64,000 nucleotides of DNA, taken from Rhynchonema sp. JSB1_4 (Eukaryota; Nematoda; Chromadorea; Monhysterida; Xyalidae). The stretch covers positions 62,001-126,000 of the forward strand of contig JASAMV010006129.1 in NCBI GenBank assembly GCA_030248065.1, written 5' to 3'. Below the pieces are notes generated by a model that saw nothing but the letters and a program-made list of their open reading frames with translations, did no database searches and was not told the DNA's origin. Positions 13,197-25,200 of the stretch are shown here, in pieces (position 1 is the first letter of the stretch; each line of letters begins with the position of its first letter). The translations under genes were made by a program, and so were the position numbers.

Positions 13197-16100
13197 ATGT
13201 TGCACGTGTTCGTCTCACTAATCATAATGTTTCACGTGACTACCGGTCAACAACAACTTGCACTTGTGCCCGGTAAGCGAAATATAGTCGTTTCCCACCA
13301 TTTTCAACTGGCTGGTGCACCAAGCCATCGTCAATTGAACAATTTGGATGTTTTTCACTGTTGATGAGAAAATTTTTCGATCAGAAACCAGAAAAAAGTG
13401 ACAAGCGTTTGAGTGCATTTTCCAGCCAATGCGTTCCCATACGAAGAAAGCACAGTTACTGCCGTTTGGCTAACTATACGAAATCTCCTGTTGTTGGATG
13501 CCAAATGCGTTGATCAATATCAAATCACGTATCACATCGATGCTCAATTTCCGCTGGCCGAAAATCTGTCGCAAATTGGTGATTCTTTCTGGGTTGCTTG
13601 TTGCTCTTGGTCTCGCTGGTGGGATCAGAGAAGGATGTTTGTCAATGTCTCGGATCTCTCTCTTGTCTTCTGTTTAGTGTGTGACAGCGAGTCGAGAGGA
13701 GAGTGCATCTAACAAACTTGCTAATCGGATCAGATTGAACAAGCGACTTTGTGAAGCAGTGGTTTTGATCCGACTAATGTTGAAGGCTCTCTGGCAGGCT
13801 TTGTGGTAGAAGAATGTACATCTCGAAATTGCCTGGACATGCAAAAAGGTCACGTGATCAAAGCAGGCCGATCCGATGATAGCCAAGTTTTTTTAGCGAC
13901 GTTTTCATGAAAAGTAAGAGTACATTATCCGCACTTTCAGCCACGCCAACATTGTTGCAAGTGTGTGAGCCCTACATTGATGTGCATGGTGTTGCATTAT
14001 CGATTGAAACATTTGCGGACATGGTGTCAGACGCAAGTACCGATGATCAGTTGCAGACAACGGATGACATGGAGAAAGTCTTGATGGAAGAACGGTGCGT
14101 GAGACTCCGCTTGAGGATAAGCCTGATGTGAATTGCAACCGCGTCTGTTTTGGTTGCCTGTTTCGCGAAAGGATTTCGCAGACGATCGGTGCACCAGGTC
14201 ATCGTCAGTGCGAATGCAAAAGATGGTCACTTGATCCCACAATGCTGGCTTGTGCAAAACATCAGGGCCTTTCCAAACTAACAAGCCGCGACTTCAAGCC
14301 TGGTTGTACCTATTGGAGCCTGGCTGTATCGCACCGACACAAATGCCGGGGTCTGTACAAATTTTAGTTCACTCCGATCACGAGCGTGGGTCACACCCGT
14401 TCGTCTCGTCCCGATCGCCCACTCGACAGTTGCCACGGTGGCCCACGTCGTGTAGGGCTTGCGCCAAGTGATCTGCAAGCTATCTAAATCTCGTTCCGCA
14501 ATTTCGTCACATAGCGACCCAGCATGATTCATTTTGAGCAGGTTCAGTCAATCGCGCATGTAATTGCTTTCATGTTTTGAAGGTGTTCCGACTTGAATTG
14601 CACTGTCATCCTGGGTTTGGGGCTCAGATATATATTGCCGGATCAGCAGAATCAAGCGTGCACGTTTTGTGTTCTGGCAACTCACACTCAAACGAACACA
14701 CCGCGACAACACCCATTGCGAGACCAATGAACAACATTCCAGAGAATCACACAATGCCTTCATTCTGACTAACGTGCATCAAAAAATGGCAAAAGTGTTC
14801 TTTTGTCCAACTTTTTTCAGTTTGTTGCAGAACCACATTCCTTGCGCCGGTGCCAGCGCCCAGCCAACGTCGAGCCCTGGCCAGGCTGGTCAGCATCGCA
14901 CAGCGCATCGTGGCTGATTGGCAATTCAGGTTAGTCCAGGAGGCACCAAAAATTTGGAGCTTTTTGTGTCGTACAGAAACCGAATTGATGTAAACCAACC
15001 TGTTTGCGTGAGGTAATCAATGCACGGAAACAAACATTTTCCCGCGAATTGTTTATGTTTCATTGTCCACATAACTGGAGGAAACATTTCAGGAGCGAGT
15101 TATTTATATTTTCATAGCTATGTATGTAATATGTACATTAAAGCTGGATGAAACATCTCAGGAACACCAGCAGCATAGCATCGGCCCTGCCACAGAATCT
15201 GCGTGCGGTCTACAATTTCACGGAGTCCGCTCTGTCATCGAGCGCGTGTTGTGACCAGCGTCAGGCAGTTGCTCTCGAAACACAACGATTACTGATGCAG
15301 CTGGGCACCATCACGGCCAAGGATACCGGATGGGCGATGAATGAAGTCGTGTAGGTGACATTTTCAATCTTATATACGTATGTATGTAATTGAGCAGTGT
15401 GCTTTTTCTGTCCGCGCGTTTAGACCAGCTTTCACAGGCCGGTGGTGCACCAAACGATCGTAATATATGTATATGATGATTAAGTGAAATACAATATTTC
15501 GTGGGATTATTTCTGAAATAATACACAATGCCAGCTGAGCAAAACAGCACCAGGGCTATCTCTGCGTTTCCTTCCACATCAATGTCTTGACGTAATATGG
15601 AACTTGACTTCAAATCTTGGTATTCTGATTATATAATGACAGTGGGCGTTTATTTGCGGCAATATCACCGGTCAGAAAACTATACAGACCAATATTTTGC
15701 AAAATTTCTCCGACCTCTATTTCCAGCCGCGCCTTCGGTCTATGCCCCCGAGTGCCCACAGCCATCGTGGTCTTGGCATCGTGTGAGACGTTATTCTCGC
15801 GTCAAATGGACTACGTGATCAGTTTGTTTGTGGAAATGGCAAAGTCCCAACCGAACTGCAGTCCAATCAAAGTCGGCGTGTTGGTTTCGCCCGATGGTCG
15901 AATGTCAACTCTGCAATATGTGCACATCACTGATGAGTTCAGTGTGTATGGCGCTATTGTGAATGGTGTCAAGGTTGGTATATATATTTGTATTGGGTGT
16001 CCTAAAAGTATCGTCAGATGGATGACTCTGTTTTTGATGGTTTGACGTACCCTCTGGATTCATGAACTCGTATATTATTCGGTGATCGCCTGGTGCACGG

Positions 16101-19100
16101 TTGAAACCGGGCAACCAAATCAATTGGTGCTTCTCGCTGGGACTGCATCTAAGGGAAGACTTAGGTTGAACACGGAAACCGGAATGCGGAAATATTTCCG
16201 GATTCCGGTTCCCGGATGAATTTTTTATTTTTGCGTTTTCCGGAAATATTTCCGGATTCCGATTTCCGGATGAATTTTACGGAACACGGAATTAACATTT
16301 GACCACCAAATTTAAGTTCGTTGTGTTTTCAAAGGAATGCAAAACATTTCCGAGTTCTGCGTTTTTAATGGTTCATCCGGAAACCGGAATCCGCAAATAT
16401 TCCGGGAAAACGCAGATGCTGTTCCGCATCCGGAAACAGATCAGAGTTTTTGCATGTAAATATTTTCGGATTCCGTGCTGAATCTAAGTCCGCCCTAATG
16501 GTGCACCAGGTTTTCATCAGAGCTGGCTGCTGCCTCACAGTCTACTCCATGTGCGTGTGTGCAATGGGTGACCGTTTCCGCAGACGGGCGATGCCCCAGG
16601 TCGTCAATGCGAATGAATCAGACGGTGACACGAAGCACGCTTCAAAGACTGTCCCATAATTCAGCAATGCCCCACGCTCAACATCAATATCAACAACAAC
16701 ATTGGTGTGATTCGTGACCAACTGCTCGGTTTGATTGCTCAACTGGATGATCGAGCGCAGGTCCTGGTCTTCGCCGAGAGTTACCTGCTGCCGGCTGAAA
16801 GAGTGCAACGCAGCACATGGGCACTCGCTGCTGGTCTGATTCTCAGGACTGACATACGCGTTGATTTGATCACGCACGGTCGGTGTCGATTCCTGAATGA
16901 TGTTTCACTTTTCATGTAAAAACTTATATAGGTTCACTTCCCTCTGCTTCAAAGCTCATTGGAGCCATTGTTGGATTAAAAAATTTTTATTGTCGGACTT
17001 TTTTAAAAGGCAAAGCTTTGGATTTTTTTTTAAAAAGCACTTTCGGATCACCAAAAAATTGGCTTCTGGAAGAATAGTAGCTGAAATCATGGCAGTTAGG
17101 TATGTTCTGAAAGACACAAAACACAAGTTTTCCACTTACTGTACGTGCATGTCTGCGTCGATCAGTTGCAATCTTCGGTCATGACTTTGATAATCTCGAT
17201 GGTAACTCTGTGGATACATACGATAAAGGGGAAAGCCAACCTTCTGTTTGTGAATTTGTGGTTAAATTTGAAGATAGATAAAGATTTACAACGTACTCAC
17301 TTTGTGCCACAAAAACAACATGACTGATGGACGATCCACAACAATTTCAAATACGGTTTTCATCACAGGGACACCGATCAAAACGTTGATTCCGGCCGCA
17401 GACCTGGAGCTGCTGGCCAAACGCACCGGCGGCATTTTCATTCGCACAATTCTGCCCGACGATGTCAGACTGGCTGTGAAAGTGGTCCGAACCGGGCTGA
17501 AACAACGACTCACTTTGGTGGATCAGGCAAACATCGGCACCATACTTAGACAGGAAGTTCTGGACATCAATTACTGGCTGTTCAAGCATGTGGCGATTGT
17601 GGCACAAAGTGATGTTGCACTGGCTCCGATGCGCGCGGCGTTGCGTGAATTTCAATGCGAGTCAAGTGAACAAGGTCAGCTGCAGATCTGCACCACTATC
17701 ACACCAATAATCGAAAATGGCGGCGGACTTTTGAATGTGATGATCCCAATCGGTTCCTACGTGCAAGTGATCGCTCAAGGCACACTAAATTCGCCAATTG
17801 TAGCGAAAACGAGGCAGAATTACAAAATTATTACCGTTAACCTGACGGAGACAGTGAATTTATTATCTGAAAGTCAACAGTGCTCGGCCAAGACCACGAA
17901 TCCGTTCGGCATTTTGAATGGCGGGCGGACAGTCGCATGCGACTCGAGCGGACAAGTTCAGTCGCGCAACACAACAACGGATGCGATGTTGGTCACCTTT
18001 AGGTTGATGCAATCAAATGGAGGCATGATCAAGGTGAGGAACACGGTAGGCTTAGGCACACTTAAGCTTTACTAATGTCTAAGTTAGTGCAGAATCCAGG
18101 CATAATAGTCAAAATAAATGTAGAGCTCATCTTCAAAAATATAGATGTCCAAGTCTTCCAATATTTCATGACTGAATAACATCACTGTTTCAATGTCCAT
18201 CTGGTGCATGCGCACTGACGATGCGCTAGCGGGACAGTCCGTCTGTTGCAGTTCAGAGCACATCACGGCACAGAGCACAATCGTGGTGTCACTAAAATAT
18301 GTTCATTGTGCGAGTGGAGGGCCTCACCAGTATGACCTTCAACATTTAAAAAAAAACCCACCTCCATAATGTGTTCCTTTTCAAGGTAATATACCCGCGT
18401 CTGATCACCCCTGCCCAATCAACTAGCGGCAGTAAATTATTGGTGCTGAGCAACGGTCAACCACTCCTCCACTCGCACATGGGTGACGTGATGCAAGTGT
18501 TCGCGTTGTCCGCCCGGCCGTGGCCGTTGTCCGATTTGCTGTCCGTTGCGACCATTACGGACTCGTGCGGATTCGATCCAGATAATCGACGACCAAATTT
18601 ACTGACTGTTGAGACATTGAGAAACGCTAACGACCAACTGCCCGTGTTGGCTTGTCCCCAGGTACATATGCGATTGTGACTTTAAAAAAAGCAGCGGGCC
18701 TGAGATTATGGATCTTTTATGGCTGAGGTGAAATGCCCACAACCCAGTTGTATAAACAGAGTCATGTGCCGCTGACATACCTGGATGACCTGGTTGGGTT
18801 GGTCTGGCTGGTCGCAATCGCAGAGGATGACCGGTTCGAAGCTTCTGAAATGGCTTATTTTACTAGGATTTTTTGCCAAAAATACTAAAATTTCTAACGG
18901 ATTCGGCAAGTGAGCGATCAGTATTTGTCTATCTGACATTTTTTTCATTCAAAGCAATAAATTTTCCACCAAAAAGTAGGTTCAGAAAAATTGCGACAAT
19001 TATGACAAAATCGGGTAAAAACTTGACCCAAAAAATCGGACACACCGTCCTGATTGCGACCTCTGCCTGGATGTTCACATTAAATTGGATAAATTCTGCC

Positions 19101-20889
19101 TTGGTATAGTAAATTTCCAAATTCGCTGCCGCACAGTAAAATACGCTCCATAGTTAATGTCAAGTTATAAACCCGAACGCTAACCATGCGCGGTTCTGAA
19201 ACATTGCGCGCAGCTGCCTGGCTGGCTGGCAAGCTGCGTGTGTGTTGGCTGTCCGAATGTTTCACAAGGTGAATTTCGGGTTTAGAACCTGACATTAACT
19301 ATGGGGCGTATTTTACTGTGCGGCAGCGAATTTGGAAATTTACTGTAACGTGATTTGCAGTAATTTGAAGCAAGAGTTGCGACCAGCCCAAAAGTTGTTG
19401 TTCGAGACGCCAAACAAGCAACTTTTAATGTTTTAATACCCTGATCGAAAGTAGTGTGTTGCATCTGCAAGAAAGTCACACAACCAAGGCAGAGAACCTG
19501 ACCCGACACCCAATCCTGTATCACCAAGTTTGACACCAATTCCGAGCTTGAACCTCATCGCTTTAAGGTGTCGAGTCGATTTTTCTGCGTGTCCGTGTTT
19601 GACATGGACATGCTATCGTCTGGCGACCCGTCCGATTGTCGCTATCTGACACCAACATCCACTCCGCCCTCGTTAACACCGATGGCATCCATTGGCAGCA
19701 ACACTGTGCTGGCACCCACACTCAACAGTTCGTTCTATATCGGTGGGTGCGGATGCGCAAATGGTGCTATTTGCAGTGATCGTCTTGTGAAGGGTTTTCA
19801 CTTCGTCTTTCCAATGATAAGAAGAGCGTTCTGGTAACGTTCTCAGAATAGTGTGTTGAGAGAAGAGGCTTATTGTTTCCATACAGAGGGTCCGGTGCTT
19901 TGTTTGGACACCCAGGTGCGCAATATGGCCATGATTTCATTTTCCGTACTCCATGCAGTCGCATCACTGACGAGGGCCTGGTGCACCATGCGGCACATAA
20001 ATGGATGTTCAGGTGGACAGGAGCTGGAGGCAACTGTACATATGTATACACACATATACGTTAATCTATGAATGCCAAGGTCACTTCATTAAACAGTGTT
20101 CTTCCCCCTCAGAGCCGTGCAACTATTGCCCAACCAGTGTGTGGTACGGTCGATTCTCGATCTCGAACGGCCCACCGGACAAAGTCGTACTCCGCGCTGA
20201 TCCCACCGAAATGTTGCCGTTTGTCGAAGCCACTGTGATTGGGGATCAACTCATGATCGTTGCCAATTGTTGTATGCATAAGATTATGGTCACAGTTGTT
20301 GGTGAGTTTACGCAATAATGTGAAACGATTGTCATAAAAATGTGCAGAACTACTTTGAGTTAACATCAAAACATTTTTGAAATGACTTTGTTCAGGTCCC
20401 CCACCACAACACTGGAGCAGTTACAAGGAGATCATTATCGTTGATTCGTTTTATTCACAATCATTTTGGCTCATTAATTGGTTGGTTAACGGCTGGGGGT
20501 TATGCATCTAAAGGTCTTCACTTTACTGGTCATTGTGGTGCAGTGAGTGAGTTGAGCAGGTTATATGCTAGCGTAAAGCTTTACATTGCAATGCAATGCG
20601 CCAATGCATTTTCAGGACAACAGCCTGGATCGTAATCTGGCTGACAGCCCTGTTCTTAATCGCCGTGCTGGCCCTGTGGTTTGTCTGCATTCGTCAGTGG
20701 TGTGGTCGCCGACGTTGCCATGCGGCCAAGCACTCGTCGCTCGGTACGCCCATTGAATCCTACACTGACGAGCCCGTAAAGGTCGGACAGCATCGTCAGT
20801 TGATAAATGATGTTGACTCCATTGATGCGGCCGTGTATGATCACAGTGATCAGCACATGAGACTGTTGCAGGCGCAAACTGCTGTGTGA
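13197..20889 (+). CDS. Type I membrane protein with VWA-like ectodomain (CLCA-like layout)
   Basis: Thirteen exons close in phase: 13197-13272, 13426-13578, 13941-14094, 14831-14929, 15162-15350, 15727-15973, 16665-16878, 17369-18033, 18386-18661, 19568-19742, 20113-20301, 20396-20480, 20616-20889, giving 931 aa. A signal peptide opens the protein (LHVFVSLIIMFHVTTG). Residues about 60-220 look helical. A Rossmann-like VWA follows (VPTAIVVLASCETL, IKVGVLVSPDG, AQVLVFAESY, VDLITHGTPIKTLIPAADLE, LLAKRTGGIFIR). A long beta-rich region with N-glycosylation sequons comes next, then one membrane span (IVIWLTALFLIAVLALWFV) and a tail of about 65 residues starting CIRQWCGRRR. Where the MIDAS DxSxS motif should lie the sequence reads ASCET, so metal-dependent binding may be lost. 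The layout recalls CLCA proteins, but no HExxH protease motif is visible. A matrix or ligand-binding role is inference. The exon 12-13 junction is the least certain. Confidence 0.72.
14188..14227 (+). repeat. Dispersed ~40-bp intronic repeat, copy in VWA-gene intron 3
   Basis: This is the clearest copy of the dispersed repeat: GGTGCACCAGGTCATCGTC, then AGTGCGAATGC, then AGATGG. It lies between exons 13941-14094 and 14831-14929. Confidence 0.6.
16150..16498. mobile_element. Word-repeat MITE in VWA-gene intron 6
   Basis: The ends are inverted repeats: TAAGGGAAGACTTAGGTTGA on the left against TTAGGGCGGACTTAGATTCA (reverse complement) on the right, each followed by a CACGGAA word. The interior is built from TTTCCGGA, CCGGAAACCGGAAT and GGAAATATTTCCGG. 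No exact 8-bp target duplication was found, so the boundaries are approximate. Confidence 0.6.
16590..16625 (+). repeat. Dispersed ~40-bp intronic repeat, degenerate copy
   Basis: The sequence GATGCCCCAGGTCGTCAATG followed by CGAATG matches the core of the dispersed repeat with several changes. It lies in VWA-gene intron 6, just right of the word-repeat MITE. Confidence 0.45.
18196..18228 (-). repeat. Dispersed ~40-bp intronic repeat, copy in VWA-gene intron 8
   Basis: The sequence CCATCTGGTGCATGCGCACT followed by GACGATG is the reverse-complement orientation of the dispersed repeat, placed between exons 17369-18033 and 18386-18661. Confidence 0.55.
19105..19347 (+). mobile_element. 243-bp palindromic MITE, copy 1
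   Basis: The element runs from TATAGTAAATTTCCAAATTC to GAATTTGGAAATTTACTGTA. The arms are inverted repeats of about 70 bp that include CATAGTTAATGTCA and its complement TGACATTAACTATG. TA at the ends suggests a TA target site. A second copy of the same length, with its central part inverted, lies at 38409-38651. It sits in VWA-gene intron 9 and has no coding capacity. Confidence 0.8.
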
Positions 20890-22263
20890 ACTCGGCGATA
20901 TGCTTTTTTGTAACGGTACGTAGGTGCTTTTATCGTGGTTGTGAAACATCAGTCAATTTTTGTGATCGGTTCATGTTGTAAGTCATTTGCGATCAATAAC
21001 TTTGACCGCCGGCCGATGTTTCACTTGAAATTGTTGGGGATTGCTAATCCCTGGCTATTTATGCACCATACAGTATTTCGGATGAGATGCATCATACTTC
21101 TTCGACTGCCGCTTGAGAAAACACCAAGAAATGTATTTAGTATAAGTAACACTGCGCCGACGCGAGCACGATTTCGGAGGTGGCAAATTAGTGAAACATT
21201 CATACGTGGCTGCTGATTTGGGAAGTGTTACACGTTGCAGAATACAACTGGTGCATGAGGATCTTTCTTTCGTTTTGTGAGCACACCACCTCCGAAATCG
21301 GGCTCGTGTCGGCGTGGTTTGCCTTCACCTTTGGTTCCCTCCTGTACTTTACTGTCTCATGCTAGTGATCTTGACCAGGGATCCCCTAATGTTTACTTCT
21401 TACCGTTTTTCGGCCTACTGTGCTTTGTCCAGAGTACTATCCGCATAATTGTTTTTATTGTGCCGCATTCAACAATGTTCACAGTATTGGGCTTTTCATG
21501 TCGATTTATTCACCCGTTATCTTGTGAAATATCAGCCAAAAAACAACGTAATTCAACTTTCCGTTTCATTCCATGAATAAATAGTACAGACGACGGATCA
21601 ACTGTGCATAATGATAACTAAAAAACCGACAGAAAAACACGCATAATTGAGAACTGTTGCAAGACACACGTTGGGGATAAAAAGCAGGAAAAGAAAAAAT
21701 TTCAAAAAAAACATTGCAACTGTAATAGCAAAAACCTTGTGTGATCACCAAGGATGATGTGAATAAAGCAGCATAACATGCCAGGTCATAATGAGCCATT
21801 AGTCAGTCATCGAATAAAATACACCGTTCAGCATTGTGTGGATAGACTTTGACAACAATTTTCAGAAAAAACGTTCACACGGTTATGGTCCAGTTCGAAA
21901 AGCACGGTAATTATGATACGGGTTGCATATGGGATTATATATCAACTTTTATAACTGAAAAGGTACTCGTAAATGGTTATAAAATGACATCATTAACGTG
22001 AAGTTAAGTATCAGCACACAGAAACGGAGAACAAAAAACACAGTGGTGTGACTAAAGTATAGAAATACTGCAATTCATAGTTAGAACTGAAAACCACAGT
22101 TAAAAATCACACGAAAGAAAGTTACAATGCTTTTCAAAGACTTCAAAAATATAAAAAAGAGCAGGTACAATTCTTGACCGCTTACATCGCGATGCACCGA
22201 CAGTTGAATGCAGTTTATTATTCGAAAGAGAAAATAAATCAAAGTTAAAAGAAAACGAGCAGC
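20890..22263. other. Intergenic between convergent genes, with a ~32-bp inverted repeat
   Basis: No gene was found. Two arms of about 32 bp (21153-21184, containing CACGATTTCGGAGGTGG, and 21283-21316, containing CCACCTCCGAAATCGGGCTC) are reverse complements with few mismatches, separated by about 100 bp. They could form a hairpin in a transcript running into the 3' region of the VWA or CAP gene. Confidence 0.55.
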
Positions 22264-25200
22264 TCAAGTGTCGACTACCGTCGTTTGCAAGCCGTTTCCA
22301 GTAAACACGGTTCTATATTGCTCCGGTACGGGATATTCAGTCTGAAATGTAGAACATTAATGCACATTGTGGGCCTCGGTACACGTCGAGAGTGCACCAA
22401 ATCTCGTCAGCCAGTGCCAAAGCACCAGATGGCCGCGACACGCACGATAACCCAAAAAAGATGCGCGAGCTAGCTTCATGTTCTCGTGAAAAGCACCAGA
22501 CAGCGTCAGCTGTTTCACAAACCCCAAGACGTCAATAAATTGTCGCTGTCGACTCACAAATTCGCCGGTCTGATCGGGCACAAGAATGTTCATTTCGGAC
22601 GACTTGCTAGTGACGATCTCAGCTTGTAACGACTCGCGACTCAGATACACTTGACAGCCGTCGGTCTTCTGGATGCACAGTGTTGGCATGCTGCCCATCG
22701 ACTGAAAAATAGATGTTGGCTCGCATAAAAATGAATCAACTTGGTTGTTTGAATGACATGACAAGAGAGTTTAGTTTATTCAATTTATCGTGAAGTGTCG
22801 GCATATATGAAAAGTTTCACCGCAACAGAGTGCTTTCATGACTTCGGAGGGTGGTTGAGAATACCAGTCGACAGTCAACCAAAACACCGGTTCACCACCA
22901 GATGCAGGGAAAACAAGAAAATGGCACAAAACTGTTGAAACCTGAATCTGAGCGCTTTGACAATTGATTATCTCCATTTGCGATACGAGCGCATCGAACA
23001 CAACGGACGTCTTTTTGCACGAATCTATAAACAGGGAAAAGAACCTGAATTGTATGTAACTGTAAAAAAACCAAGAAACACAACGACGCACCCATAGTGA
23101 TCGAATTCGCTTTCCCCTTGACAACAACAACGGTATTTTCGCATTTATATATGTACACCACTTGTTTCATGTTCTCAACATGGATCACTAGCTCGCGATT
23201 GTTTTTCTGATGTTCCTGAAAACACAAGAAACTCATTGAGATTGGTTCGTTGGTTTATTGCGTCGGCACCCCCTCAGAAACACACAACAGAAGAAGGTTA
23301 AATGGAAGAAGCATAATTACAAGACCGGGTGTGAAATTTACGGACATGAACTCACTGAGGTTGCGATTTACTTACCAGGTCAGGTCCAGGTTCAGGTTTT
23401 TATTAGCGATGGTTTTTGCTGTTTCATCTCGTTTAACTAACAGGGGAGTCACGTCAACGATGAAGTGAAAGACCCAACCATACAAATGGATAAGCCGAAA
23501 CATTTCCAATTTACTGTACATGCCTAGCTTACTCCATCCCGCGAATATCGCAGCCACATTTCCAAACCACTCAAACAACAACAACAACGACTAACAATAA
23601 TCCATTTCTTGCCACCCTCCAGTTCACAGACAGGTTTGTGCACTTTCTGTGCTGTGGCCGGTGGTGCCCCGTTGGTGAGGGCGGCTGGTTTGGGCGCGAT
23701 TGGGGGTGGACTCGAACCCTTGCCGGCTGGCACAATGGCGCCGGCTCGTAGTGACGGGTTCTTGTGCGTTTTCATGTCGTCCGTCACTTTTTTGAGACCT
23801 GGAAATTTTTCGGCTAATTTTATAAAAGTGGCACCACCAAAACGTGACTTTTGGTAGGCACGCATTCATTTGTAACTCTTGTTTGAACATCGCACGAGAG
23901 TTGTTTCTCATTGCAACTGGGATGGCTGTAAACTATCGAAGGTTAGAAACGTTTTCGGGTCCACATCCAGAGAAGAATAAAGCGGTGAACCGCAAGTAAT
24001 CTCCTTGAGAATTAAACTGCACTCAAATCTCAAAATGTGAACTATACAATAGTGCCACCTAAAATAAGAAAAAACTCACCTTTCGTCACTTCCAATCCCT
24101 TGTTCAAATCAGCGAACAATGCAGCACGTGAGTCGGCATCTCCGCCATCATCCTTGCCTTGCCCATCAAACAGATCCATTGGAGGAGGCGGTGGTGGGGG
24201 AGGTGGTGGGGGCGCACCCCCGGTTGGTGGGAAGACCGCAGATGGGGAAGGCTTTGATGACGGCGCATTGCCCTGCGAAAAGTAAAACATACTGTATACG
24301 TGCGTAGCTAAGTGATAGGGGTTGGATTGCCTCTCCCTAGGTCACGTGTCTTATTCGATTGAGAATATTTCGATATATTTTACTGATGTCACTGATTCTG
24401 ACCATCGTACAGCGTTTACGGCGCAGAAGTCCGCGACACATCACACTATAGCTCGAGATATCATCGCCGCAAAAGTTACATGGTCCAAGACAGGTGGGAT
24501 TTGAGCACTAGGCTTTATGTGGGACAGACTGACGAGGCCTGACATGTCAGTCTGACCAGAATCAAACAGCCCGAAGAACAGTAACGCACCGGAGCTGTAT
24601 TCCAGACCAGACCCGTGGTGTGATGCTGCTTGACGTATTGTTGTAGTTCGGTGAGCGTGCGCAGCCACGCTTTCACGCAGTCGACGTGCGTGGGATCCCT
24701 GAAAATTCAGGGGCTGTTATCATAAATCAGAAAATTAATTTGAAAATGACACGAAAGCTAACGAACTTCTCCTTGTAGTCCTTGAGTACCCGATTTGTGT
24801 AGAACATTGACGCGTCGCACATCTCTTTGATGTGAGGTGCCGGCGTCGGGGCCTGAAAAAGACAAAATTTCGTTAAAAATGACAACACGGCAAAAATCAA
24901 ATATAAAAAGCAAAAATAACGAACCACAATCACCCATGAGAGCGCCGGTATTGACTCACTGATGGCCGACAAATGGTTGAAATATTCGGACGAACGATGT
25001 TGGGCATTTCTGCAACAAATGGTGAAACTTGACAACTTTTTTTATCAGTTCAGGATGAGAAGTAGCGACAATATTTATAAGCTGTCTGGCAAGAGCTCTT
25101 TGGTGGAAATCTCGAAACATCATCCATTTCAAAAAGGCAACGTGGGCCATGGCTAAACTGATATGATCACCAAGTTTGATACGGGCCACAAGCAGTTATG

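Noticed and set aside
24042..24290. Polyproline/polyglycine ORFs on both strands
   Set aside because: The minus-strand frame is CAP exon 7; the plus-strand polyglycine frame is only its antisense.
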